Both the position numbers and the translations under genes were made by a program. A stretch of 40,904 nucleotides of DNA from positions 1-40,904 of the forward strand of contig JAEZQX010000179.1 in assembly GCA_023441105.1 (NCBI GenBank). The letters are read 5' to 3'. Below the pieces are notes generated by a model that made no database searches, was not told where the DNA came from, and saw nothing but the letters and a program-made list of their open reading frames with translations. Below, piece after piece: positions 8,085 to 15,429 of this stretch. Within the stretch, counting starts at the first letter, position 1; every line of letters begins with the position of its first letter. This DNA is from Pseudomonadota bacterium (GTDB lineage Bacteria; Pseudomonadota; Gammaproteobacteria; Burkholderiales; Burkholderiaceae).

Positions 8085-9484
8085 GCGGCCTTGGCAACTC
8101 GCGCCGTCGCACTGGCCTTGGCCTGCTTGCCGTAGCCCTTCTCGCCGATGACCTTGCCGTCCTGGTAGACGGTGCGGCCGCGCACGATGGTGCGCACCGG
8201 CTTGCCCTTGACCTTGCGGCCGGCATACGGGCTCCAACCCACCAGGCTCAGCACGTCCTCGTCGCGGATCTCGTACTCCTTCTCGAGATCGACGAGCACC
8301 AGGTCGGCATCGAAGCCGGGACGGATCTCGCCCTTCTTGTCCAGCTTGAAGAGCCGTGCCGGCGCCGTCGAACAGGCTTCCACGACGCGTTCGAGCGGCA
8401 CCTTGCCTTCCAGCGCGGCGGTCAGGAACATGCTCAGATAGAACTGCGTCGACGGCGTGCCGGTGTGCGCTTTCCAGCCATCGGTCCAGCCGATCTCCTT
8501 CTCTTCCTTCGTATGCGGCGCGTGATCGGTGGCGATGATGTCGATCGTGCCGTCGTTGACACCCTGCCAGAGGCCGGGGACATTCTTCTCGGGAACCCAG
8601 TAGGACAGCGCGTAGGAGCCGAGGCGCTGGATCGCCGACCAATCGCAGCCGAGGAACAGGGCCCACGGGTTCAGCTCGCAGGTGACCTTCTGGCCGGCGG
8701 CCTTCGCTTCACGGATCAGCTGCACGCTGCCTGCGGTCTGCGTATGCAGGATGTGCAGGTGGCAGCCGGCTGCCCGCTGCAACCGCAGCAGCGTGGCGAT
8801 CGCCGTCTCCCAGATGACGCCGTCGTGCGCCGCATAGGCCTTGGCGTAGGCCAGCGCGTCGCGTTCGCCGCGTGCCCAGAACTTCTGCTCGATCACGTCC
8901 ATCAGCGCCTGGTCATGGGGATGGACCATCAGCGGGACGTTGAGCTCGGCGCAGCGCTGCATGATCTCCAGCAGCTTGCCGTGGTCATGCATGCCGATGC
9001 CCGGCATGTGCGGGTAGTCCCGACCGGTGTCCACCACCATGAAGATCTTGAAGGCCGCGATGCCGGTGGCGGCCATCCCCGGCATTTCGTCCGCGATCGT
9101 CGGAGCCGGATTGAAATTCCAGTCGACGATCGAGTCGCTGCGATAGATGGCGTACTGCTTCTCGAGCAGGTCGAGGGAGTTCGGCGGGGGTGTCACATTG
9201 GGCATGCCGACGCTGGTGGTCACGCCGCCTGCCGCGCACTGCATGGTCGCGGTGTAGATCGTGTCCTTGTACTCGAAACCCTTGCCCGATCCCTGGCGGT
9301 GGTGCGAGTGCATGTCGATGATGCCGGGCAGCACTGCCAGACCGGACGCATCCACGATCTCCTTGGCCTCGGGCTCCGAGCCCGGCTCGAAGACGCCGGC
9401 AATCTGTCCGTTGCGAATGGCAATCGAACCCGGGAAGCGGCCGTCCGCCGTGATGATGAGTCCGTTCTTGATCAGCGTATCCAC
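8081..9484 (-). CDS. Dihydroorotase/hydantoinase-like cyclic amidohydrolase
   Basis: 467-residue enzyme of the dihydroorotase-hydantoinase-allantoinase group, which hydrolyses cyclic amides. The binuclear metal site is complete: His59 and His61 (DMHSHH), the bridging carboxylated Lys146 (AAFKIFM), His188 (MVHPHD), His244 (HLHILH) and Asp320 in ATDHAPH. The N-terminal beta domain (MDTLIKNGLIITADGRF) and C-terminal domain (GRTVYQDGKVIG) are present, so it is full length. It lies 60 nt downstream of the CobW-like gene and overlaps the isomerase gene by ATGA. A biosynthetic PyrC role is unlikely given the neighbours; a catabolic cyclic imide, hydantoin or ureide is more probable. The exact substrate cannot be read from sequence. 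Confidence 0.85.
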   Translation of the reverse strand: MDTLIKNGLIITADGRFPGSIAIRNGQIAGVFEPGSEPEAKEIVDASGLAVLPGIIDMHSHHRQGSGKGFEYKDTIYTATMQCAAGGVTTSVGMPNVTPPPNSLDLLEKQYAIYRSDSIVDWNFNPAPTIADEMPGMAATGIAAFKIFMVVDTGRDYPHMPGIGMHDHGKLLEIMQRCAELNVPLMVHPHDQALMDVIEQKFWARGERDALAYAKAYAAHDGVIWETAIATLLRLQRAAGCHLHILHTQTAGSVQLIREAKAAGQKVTCELNPWALFLGCDWSAIQRLGSYALSYWVPEKNVPGLWQGVNDGTIDIIATDHAPHTKEEKEIGWTDGWKAHTGTPSTQFYLSMFLTAALEGKVPLERVVEACSTAPARLFKLDKKGEIRPGFDADLVLVDLEKEYEIRDEDVLSLVGWSPYAGRKVKGKPVRTIVRGRTVYQDGKVIGEKGYGKQAKASATARVAKAA

Positions 9485-9544
9485 CAGAGATCTCTCCTTG
9501 AGCGATGGGTATTGACTTTCAGGGCCAGGGGCGTTGGATGCAGC

Positions 9545-10750
9545 CTAGGCGTGCTCGCCCGCATGCACCGGCGCGCGGGCGCGCAAGGTGTCGAGCACTT
9601 CGAGCACGAACTCGCGCGACAGGCCGCGGGTGATGAAGACGATCCGGGATCGGCGGTCGCCGTCGGGCCAGTCCGCCAGCTCCGTCGGCGGGTGGAACAG
9701 GCGTTGCACGGCCTGCAGCACGATCGGCCGCGAACGGCCGGCGATGTCGAGGATGCCCTTGACCCTCAGGAGTTGCTCCCCATGGGCCATGACCAGCGCA
9801 TCCAGCCACGCCGAGACATGCTCCCATTGCAGCGGCTCGTCGAAGGACAGGCAGAAGCTGCCGATGTCGGCCGAATGACGATTGACGTCGTGCCGATGGG
9901 CATGGCGGGAGTCATGCCCCCCGTGGCCATCGGCTTCGGCATGCTCGTGGGCGTGGTCGGCGTGACCATCGCCGTCACGGTACGAGGGGTGATCGTGGGC
10001 GTGCTGATCGGGGGCGTGGTGATCGCCGCCGTGGTGGGTGTGTTGGCCTTCGCGGACCGCCCCCTCATAGCGATCCGCCTTCAACCACTCCTTGACCGCG
10101 TCCGGACGAGCGGCCGGATCATAGATGTCCACGCCATCGAGCAAAGACGCCGGCGGGTGGGCGCCATCGGCCGAGCGCGTGATCCCTGCCCCGGGGTTGA
10201 GCTGCTGTAGCCGCTCGACCAGCGCAGCCGTGTCCGCTTCCGGCAGGTCCGTCTTGCTGACGATCAACTCATCGGCCACCACCACCTGCCGTACCGCCTC
10301 GTCGTGCGCCTCGAGGGTTGCGGCGCCGTTGACCGAGTCGACCACGGTGATCACCCGCCCAAGCCGGAAGGCACGCGCCACCGGAAAGGTGATCAAGGCC
10401 TGGATGACCGGCACCGGGTCTGCAAGGCCGGTCGTCTCGATCAGCACCCGCGAGAAGTTGGGCACTTCGCCGGCACTGCGCTTGGCGCGCAGGTCCCGCA
10501 GCGTCTCGACCAGGTCGCCGCGCACCGTGCAACACAGGCAACCGGTGCTGAGCTCGATGGTGTTGTCGTTGCTGCTGGCGATCAGCGCATGATCGATTCC
10601 GATCTCGCCGAACTCGTTGACAATGACGGCGGCGTCCGCCAGCGCCGGGTCGCGCAGCCAGGCATTGAGGAGCGTGGTCTTGCCGCTGCCCAGAAACCCC
10701 GTGAGCAGGCTGACGGGGGTGCGAAGGTCGGGACCGGGAGGTTGATTCAT
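9545..10750 (-). CDS. CobW/COG0523-family G3E GTPase with His-rich metal-binding region
   Basis: 401-residue G3E GTPase, a family of metal chaperones or inserters. Walker A GFLGSGKTT is at residues 18-26, the metal-binding GCLCC motif at 70-74, SKTD (guanine specificity) at 165-168, and the CobW C-terminal domain begins near SFCLSFDEPLQWEHV. Between the domains, residues 237-292 contain 18 histidines in about 56 positions, suggesting storage or binding of Zn, Co or Ni. The start MNQPPGPD at 10750 is preferred to the upstream ATG at 10798, whose extra codons run into the palindromic operator. It is the first gene of the minus-strand operon and precedes a metal-dependent amidohydrolase, so delivery of metal to that enzyme is plausible but inferred. 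Confidence 0.87.
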   Translation of the reverse strand: MNQPPGPDLRTPVSLLTGFLGSGKTTLLNAWLRDPALADAAVIVNEFGEIGIDHALIASSNDNTIELSTGCLCCTVRGDLVETLRDLRAKRSAGEVPNFSRVLIETTGLADPVPVIQALITFPVARAFRLGRVITVVDSVNGAATLEAHDEAVRQVVVADELIVSKTDLPEADTAALVERLQQLNPGAGITRSADGAHPPASLLDGVDIYDPAARPDAVKEWLKADRYEGAVREGQHTHHGGDHHAPDQHAHDHPSYRDGDGHADHAHEHAEADGHGGHDSRHAHRHDVNRHSADIGSFCLSFDEPLQWEHVSAWLDALVMAHGEQLLRVKGILDIAGRSRPIVLQAVQRLFHPPTELADWPDGDRRSRIVFITRGLSREFVLEVLDTLRARAPVHAGEHA

Positions 10751-10791
10751 GCGCTGCAACTTCAACAAGTAGCGGTGATAATTCCACCGAG

Positions 10792-10808
10792 TTCGCAATA
10801 TTTGCGAA
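10792..10808. promoter_or_regulatory. Palindromic operator between the IclR and CobW-like genes
   Basis: TTCGCAATATTTGCGAA is a perfect inverted repeat (7-bp arms, 3-bp centre) in the 77-bp divergent intergenic region. TTCGCA (10792-10797) followed after 17 bp by TAATTT (10815-10820) could be the weak -35/-10 of the IclR gene, so the site would overlap that promoter. IclR proteins commonly bind such repeats and repress themselves. Confidence 0.6.
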
Positions 10809-10827
10809 AACTGGTAATTTACACGCT

Positions 10828-11628
10828 ATGCCAAATGATGCAAGCCCCCATTCGTCGACTTCGACGATCCGGGCCAGGAACCGTGTCCTCCACATCCTCC
10901 AGCTGTTCGAGGAAAGGACCGTCCTCTCGGTTGACGAGATCGCACAGGAAGTGGGCACGTCCACCAGTTCCGCCTACCGGGATGTGCAGGAACTATGCCA
11001 GGCGGGCTTTCTGGCGCCGGTGATCGGGGCCGGCTATGTGCTGGGACCGGCGTTCGTGCAATTCGATCGGTTGGTGCGGCAGAGCGATCCGTTGATCCGC
11101 GTGGCGGCGCCACGGATGCGCAGCCTGCTGGACGAGACCACCCAGCGCGCGGTGACGGTACTCAGTCGGCGGTATCGCGACCGCGTCATGTGCGTCCACC
11201 AGGAGGTCGGCCATGCGCCGCATCCGCTGACGGTGTACGAGCGCGGGGTCGCCATGCCGATGTTCAGCGGCGCTACCTCCAAGGTGATCCTGGCGCACCA
11301 GCCGGACCGGACGCTGCAAAGCATCTATCTCGAGAACGAGGAAACCATTCGGCGCACGCTGAACTGCGAGAGCTGGAAGGGATTTCGCGACCTGCTCGAG
11401 GAGATCAGGAAAGCCGGTGTCGCCGTGACCCGTTCCGAGATGGCCGAGGGGCGCGTCGGCATCGCCGCGCCCGTCTTCGCGAGCAAGCAGGTCATCGCCG
11501 GGCTGAGCCTGGTTCTACATGAGCGCGACTACGAGAGCGATGACTTCCGGGATGCGGTGATTGCGGCTGCACGGGAGATCACCGCGAGTCTGTCGCACGA
11601 GGATACCTGGATCGTGCGCGGCTCCTGA
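10828..11628 (+). CDS. IclR-family transcriptional regulator, divergent from the amidohydrolase operon
   Basis: 266 residues, normal for the family. An N-terminal winged helix-turn-helix spans about residues 15-75 (ILQLFEERTVLSVDEIAQEVG then SAYRDVQELCQAGFL), and the C-terminal GAF-like effector domain includes LSRRYRDRVMCVHQEVG, MPMFSGATSKVILAH and the closing segment RVGIAAPVFASKQVIAGLSL. IclR proteins usually control adjacent catabolic operons in response to a pathway metabolite. Divergent placement, only 77 bp from the CobW-like gene and across a perfect palindrome, points to control of the six-gene operon and of itself. The effector is unknown. Confidence 0.9.
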   Translation: MPNDASPHSSTSTIRARNRVLHILQLFEERTVLSVDEIAQEVGTSTSSAYRDVQELCQAGFLAPVIGAGYVLGPAFVQFDRLVRQSDPLIRVAAPRMRSLLDETTQRAVTVLSRRYRDRVMCVHQEVGHAPHPLTVYERGVAMPMFSGATSKVILAHQPDRTLQSIYLENEETIRRTLNCESWKGFRDLLEEIRKAGVAVTRSEMAEGRVGIAAPVFASKQVIAGLSLVLHERDYESDDFRDAVIAAAREITASLSHEDTWIVRGS

Positions 11629-11691
11629 GGGCGGCAGCGGGAGTCGGGCCCCGTGGCATGGCGGGCCAGCTTACGCCTGATCCAAGCTGCA

Positions 11692-11736
11692 TTGCCCAGG
11701 GTGACTCGACGCCTTACAATATCGCTCTCTGTAAGG
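11692..11736 (+). promoter_or_regulatory. Promoter and operator of the AbrB-PIN toxin-antitoxin pair
   Basis: TTGCCC (11692-11697), a 17-bp spacer and TACAAT (11715-11720) form a good sigma-70 promoter. An inverted repeat with perfect 7-bp arms, CCTTACA (11712-11718) and TGTAAGG (11730-11736), covers the -10 and the likely transcription start, where an autoregulating antitoxin would bind. GGAGG precedes the ATG at 11756. Confidence 0.7.
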
Positions 11737-11755
11737 AATCGCGGGACTGGAGGTC

Positions 11756-11983
11756 ATGTCTGAATCCACGATCACCAGCAAAGGACAGGTCACTATTCCC
11801 GCCGACATCCGGAAGGCCCTCGACTTGGCCGCGGGGGAGAAGGTTGTCTTCACTCAACTGGAAGACGGCACCACCGTGATGCGGGTGAAGCGACGGTCGA
11901 TCCAGGAGCTCAAGGGGCTACTCAAGAAGGTGAAGACAGGTCGCAAGGTGGGCATCGATGAGATGAACATCGGACGCGGCTGA
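11756..11983 (+). CDS. AbrB/MazE-type antitoxin
   Basis: 75-residue swapped-hairpin AbrB protein: STITSKGQVTIPADIRKALDL is the characteristic DNA-binding half, followed by GEKVVFTQLEDGTTVMRV and a basic C-terminal segment that probably wraps the toxin. It neutralises the PIN-domain protein encoded next and should repress the shared promoter. GGAGG lies 6-8 nt before the ATG. The stop codon and the toxin start share one base (TGATG at 11981-11985). This combination is usually called VapBC although the antitoxin fold is MazE-like. Confidence 0.88.
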   Translation: MSESTITSKGQVTIPADIRKALDLAAGEKVVFTQLEDGTTVMRVKRRSIQELKGLLKKVKTGRKVGIDEMNIGRG

Positions 11984-12381
11984 TGGCAGGCCTGGACACC
12001 AATGTGCTGGTCCGATGGCTTGTGGAAGATGACGCAGAACAGGCCGCACGCGCACAGCAGCTATTCCAGGTCGTGCAGACGAATCAGGCAACGCTTTACA
12101 TTCCATGCACTGTCGTCCTGGAACTCGAATGGGTCCTGCGATCTCGATATCGCTTTGACAAAGCGACGATCCTGCGGACTTTCACCGCCCTTCTTGAGAC
12201 GCATGAACTCGAGTTCCAGTTCGAAGCGGGCCTGGAGGTGGCACTTCATCTATACCGCCAGGGCGTTGCCGATTTCGCGGACTGCCTGCATGCCGGCCTC
12301 TGCAGCGCAGCCGGCAAGTCTCCGTTGCTGACATTCGATGAGAAGGCGGCCAAGCTCGAGGATGTTGAGCTACTCGGCTGA
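11983..12381 (+). CDS. vapC: PIN-domain toxin, VapC-like ribonuclease
   Basis: 132-residue PIN-domain protein predicted to be a Mg-dependent ribonuclease. Acidic residues expected for catalysis are present: Asp5 in GLDTNVLVR, a Glu in VVLELEWVL, Asp in VADFADCLHA and Asp in LLTFDEKAAKL. Length is typical. The start overlaps the antitoxin stop by one base, so synthesis is coupled. Cleavage target (tRNA or rRNA in characterised VapCs) cannot be predicted. A strong hairpin follows 34 nt after the stop. Confidence 0.88.
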   Translation: MAGLDTNVLVRWLVEDDAEQAARAQQLFQVVQTNQATLYIPCTVVLELEWVLRSRYRFDKATILRTFTALLETHELEFQFEAGLEVALHLYRQGVADFADCLHAGLCSAAGKSPLLTFDEKAAKLEDVELLG

Positions 12382-12415
12382 TCATCCGCGAAAGCCTGCG
12401 AGAGCTTCAGGAAGC

Positions 12416-12441
12416 CCCCAGGATCTCCGGTAATCCTGGGG
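12416..12441. terminator. Bidirectional terminator hairpin between vapC and livK
   Basis: Perfect 9-bp stem (CCCCAGGAT with ATCCTGGGG, 8-nt loop) between two convergent genes. On the plus strand it is followed by a pyrimidine-rich stretch with several Ts; the minus-strand side is less U-rich. Confidence 0.7.
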
Positions 12442-12454
12442 CGATTCTCTTTCC

Positions 12455-13687
12455 CTACTTCCTCTCCCCGAACCCCGGCACCGGATAAATCGCCTTGCCG
12501 GTCGCGATCTGCGGCGGATAAACCACCTCCAGCCCATTCGGCAAGGTCTGCACCACCGCGAACTCGTTCTTGAACTGCTTCCCGGTCTCGTCGATCTGGT
12601 ACTCCCCCGTCAGCGTGATGATCTTGCCGCTCAGCTTGACCGCCGCCTCCTTCAGCTTGGCGGCTTCGAGCGAGCCCGCCGTCTTGATGATCTCCTCGGT
12701 GATCACGCCCGCGCCGTAGGCCAGCGCCGTCTGGAAGTCGGCGTCGAACTTGGCGTTCGGGAACTGCTTCTTGTAGCGCTCGAGCATGCCGGCGCGGTCG
12801 AGGCCGTGGCTGACCTTCCAGTTGATCTTCTCGTGCAGCAGCGTCTCGCTGAACACATAGTGACCATCCTTGCCGGCCTGCTGCAGGAACTGCGGCTGCG
12901 ACGCGTAGAACAGCAGCACGGCCTTGAAGTCGGCGTTCGTCTCCCGGATCTGGCGGGCGATGGTCATCTGGTCGCCCTCGTAAGCTGTCGGATAGAACGC
13001 CTCGGCGCCGCTGGCCTTGGCCTTCTGGATCAGGATGTTGAAGTCCTTGGTCCCCTTGGCGAACTTCTCGTCCATGGTGACCTGCATGCCGAGTTCCTTG
13101 GCAAGGTCGATCGCCCCCTGCGTCAGCGCGGCGGGGAACGGCTCGTCGAGGTAAGCGAAGGCGATCTTCTTGACGCCCATGGCATGCAGCGCCCGCACCC
13201 CGGGCTGGCCGAGCAGCGAGCCGGCGATCTGCGTCGCCGAGATCACGTACTTGTAGCCCTGCTTGTAGATGGAATCCGCCGACGCCGACCACATCACCAT
13301 GAACTTGTCGTTGGTCTCGGTGGTGTTGGCGGCGGCCGCGGTCAGCGTCGAGCCGAACGGCGCGAACAAGAGGTCGACCTTCTCGTCCTTGATCAACGTC
13401 TCATAGACCCTGGGCACCAGCTGCTTGTCGCTGCGATCGTCCAGCTTGACGAGCTCCACCTTGCGCTTGGTGCCGCCGACCTCGATGCCGCCGCGCTGGT
13501 TGACGTCATCGATCCAGATCTCGGCGCCGCGCTGCCCGGACTGCGCCTGCAGTGCGAACGTTCCCGTCGATGAGACGGTCATGCCGATGCGGATCGGCTT
13601 GTCGGCCTGGGCCGCGGCTTCGCCGGCGCCCAGCGTGGTGACCAGCGCCGCCAGGGCCAGCGCAAGCAAGGATTGTCTGCGTTCCAT
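12455..13687 (-). CDS. livK: Liv-type ABC transporter periplasmic binding protein
   Basis: 410-residue type-1 periplasmic binding protein of the branched-chain amino acid/amide family (Peripla_BP_6). It has a signal peptide (MERRQSLLALALAALV through EAAAQA), the opening strand PIRIGMTVSSTGTFALQAQSG, and VDLLFAPFGSTLTAAAA in the ligand-binding cleft. Two ATGs are possible; 13687 is chosen because the AGGAG abuts the upstream ATG (13693) but is 6 nt from this one. It is the last gene of the livMHGFK group, 161 nt after livF, and may also have its own promoter. Such proteins bind branched amino acids, amides, urea or aromatic acids; the ligand is not identifiable here. Confidence 0.87.
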   Translation of the reverse strand: MERRQSLLALALAALVTTLGAGEAAAQADKPIRIGMTVSSTGTFALQAQSGQRGAEIWIDDVNQRGGIEVGGTKRKVELVKLDDRSDKQLVPRVYETLIKDEKVDLLFAPFGSTLTAAAANTTETNDKFMVMWSASADSIYKQGYKYVISATQIAGSLLGQPGVRALHAMGVKKIAFAYLDEPFPAALTQGAIDLAKELGMQVTMDEKFAKGTKDFNILIQKAKASGAEAFYPTAYEGDQMTIARQIRETNADFKAVLLFYASQPQFLQQAGKDGHYVFSETLLHEKINWKVSHGLDRAGMLERYKKQFPNAKFDADFQTALAYGAGVITEEIIKTAGSLEAAKLKEAAVKLSGKIITLTGEYQIDETGKQFKNEFAVVQTLPNGLEVVYPPQIATGKAIYPVPGFGERK

Positions 13688-13753
13688 CGTCATCTCCTCG
13701 TATGTCCCCCGGGGCGTTTGACGGATCGTCGACGCCTGCCCCTCGGCGCCGAT

Positions 13754-13772
13754 AAGTCATCCTGCCTGACTT
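13754..13772. promoter_or_regulatory. Inverted repeat in the livF-livK gap
   Basis: AAGTCA and TGACTT (6-bp arms, 7-bp spacer) lie 67-85 bp upstream of the livK start. It could be an operator or an intercistronic mRNA hairpin that raises livK yield. Confidence 0.3.
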
Positions 13773-13848
13773 CTCATCCGAGGTCGATCGGGTCAGTTCC
13801 TTCCCATCGCCTCGACCTGGCCTCAACCTCCGACTGCCATCACCGCCG

Positions 13849-14691
13849 CTATGCGTCGATTCGGTAATCCACCCATTCCGAGATCAGGTTGCGGAGGTCC
13901 TCGTCCTGGCTGAACGAACTGACATCTCCGTCGACCTTGTTCCGACCGAGCTCCAGCACATAGACGTGATCCGACACCCGCACGCACTGCCGCACGTTCT
14001 GGTCGACCAGCAGCACCGTGATGCCACGCGTCGGCAGGCCGTGGATGAACTCGTAGATCTCGCTGGCGAGCTTGGGCGCGATCATCGCGGTCGGCTCGTC
14101 GAGCAGCACGGCGCGCGGCTGCAGCGCGAGCGCGCGGCCGAGCTCCAGGAAGCGCTGCTGGCCGCCGCTCATTGCACCGGCGAGATCGCGGCGCCGGTCC
14201 TTGAGCATCGGGAACTGCTGGTAGGCGCGCTCGAGCGCCTCCGCCACGCGGGCCTTGTCCTTGCGGAACGACCAGCAGGCAAGCCGCAGGTTGTCGTCGA
14301 CGCTCAGTTCGTTGAACAGGCTGCGCCCCTGCGGCACCAGTGCAATCCCGCGCTCGATGAAGCGCCACGGCGGCAGCCCGGTGACGACCTCGCCGTCGAC
14401 CAGGACGTCGCCGGCCACCGGCTTCAGCAGGCCGTAGAGGGTCCGCAGCGCGGTCGACTTGCCGGCGCCGTTGGGCCCGATCACGCCGGTGATGCGGCCG
14501 GGCTGCACCGCAAGCGACAGGCCTTGCAGGATGCGGATGTCGCCGTGATAGGCGACGTCGACCTGGCGAAGTTCGAGCACCGGCCGCGAGGTTGTCGTGC
14601 CAGCCCCCGCTGCGCTCCCGGCCCGTGTCCACAGCCCCGGCGCCGGCTTGGTCACCGTTGCCGGTGCCTGGCCAGCCGCGTCAGTTCCCAA
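13849..14691 (-). CDS. livF: Liv-type ABC transporter ATP-binding protein (LivF)
   Basis: 280 residues. Walker A GPNGAGKST is at 72-80, the ABC signature MSGGQQR at 174-180 and Walker B VLLDEP at 195-200. With LivG it powers import through LivHM. The open frame begins with TTG 14691, overlapping the livG stop by 11 nt, and gives an N-terminal extension of about 37 Ala/Pro/Thr-rich residues absent from normal LivF. GTG 14655 or GTG 14580 (giving VLELRQVDVAYHG, the usual family beginning) are alternatives; none has a good ribosome site. After Walker B the sequence TAMIAP replaces the usual SLGLAP, a mild oddity in the D-loop region. Confidence 0.85.
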   Translation of the reverse strand: MGTDAAGQAPATVTKPAPGLWTRAGSAAGAGTTTSRPVLELRQVDVAYHGDIRILQGLSLAVQPGRITGVIGPNGAGKSTALRTLYGLLKPVAGDVLVDGEVVTGLPPWRFIERGIALVPQGRSLFNELSVDDNLRLACWSFRKDKARVAEALERAYQQFPMLKDRRRDLAGAMSGGQQRFLELGRALALQPRAVLLDEPTAMIAPKLASEIYEFIHGLPTRGITVLLVDQNVRQCVRVSDHVYVLELGRNKVDGDVSSFSQDEDLRNLISEWVDYRIDA

Positions 14692-15394
14692 GGTATGCCT
14701 CCACCACCGCCGGATTGCCGCGGATCTCGGTCACGGTCCCTTCCGCGATCACGCGGCCCTGGTTGAGGGCGGCCACCCGGCGCGAAAGCCGATAGATCGA
14801 GGTCAGGTCATGGCTGATCAGCAGGACGGTCTTGCGGCTCGCGGCCATCGCCTCGATCTGCTCGATCATGAAACGGCACAGCGTCGGATGGACGCCGGCG
14901 AACGGTTCGTCCAGCATGATCACCTTGGGATCGGGCATCAGCATGCGGGCCATCTCCAGCAGCTTCTGCTGGCCGCCGGACAGCTCCTCCGCCAGATTGT
15001 GCCGCAGATCAACCAGCCGCATCTGCTCGAGCATGGCCTCGGCGCTCTCGATCAGCGTCCCGTCGCCCTGCGGTCGATCGAGGACCGGCACCAGCAGGTT
15101 GTCGATCAGCGACATCCGGCGGAACACGCGCGGGATCTGGAAGGTCCGGCCGACGCCGGCATGGGCGATCTGATGCGGCGCGAGACCGGTCATGTCGGCG
15201 CCGTCGATCAGCACCCTTCCCTGGTCGGCCCGGTAGATGCCGCAGATGCAATTCATCAGGGTCGTCTTGCCGGCGCCGTTGACGCCGATGATACCGAGCA
15301 CCTCGCCCGGCTGCGCCTGCAAGCTCACGCCGTCGAGCGCCGCCAGTCCGCCGAAGTTCTTGCGCAGGTCCTGGACTTCGATGGCCGTGGTCAT
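14681..15394 (-). CDS. livG: Liv-type ABC transporter ATP-binding protein (LivG)
   Basis: 237 residues. Walker A GVNGAGKTT at 37-45, the LivG-typical VGRTFQIPRVF segment, signature LSGGQQK at 138-144 and Walker B VIMLDEP at 158-164, then the H-loop His in LLISHDLTSIYR. It pairs with LivF on the cytoplasmic face of the LivHM permease. The start is 30 nt after the livH stop, inside a small tandem duplication that also contains the likely ribosome site (GAGCGGGG). Confidence 0.9.
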   Translation of the reverse strand: MTTAIEVQDLRKNFGGLAALDGVSLQAQPGEVLGIIGVNGAGKTTLMNCICGIYRADQGRVLIDGADMTGLAPHQIAHAGVGRTFQIPRVFRRMSLIDNLLVPVLDRPQGDGTLIESAEAMLEQMRLVDLRHNLAEELSGGQQKLLEMARMLMPDPKVIMLDEPFAGVHPTLCRFMIEQIEAMAASRKTVLLISHDLTSIYRLSRRVAALNQGRVIAEGTVTEIRGNPAVVEAYLGN

Positions 15395-15399
15395 TGCCT

Positions 15400-15429
15400 T
15401 GCCCCGCTCATCACCCTGCCCCGCTCATC
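15400..15429 (-). repeat. 13-nt direct repeat across the livH stop
   Basis: GATGAGCGGGGCA (minus strand) occurs at 15417-15429, where it contains the livH TGA, and again at 15400-15412 just before livG. The copies are 17 nt apart. Confidence 0.6.

Noticed and set aside
10751..10827. Zur box upstream of the COG0523 gene
   Set aside because: No match to a Zur-type palindrome; the only symmetrical element is TTCGCAATATTTGCGAA.
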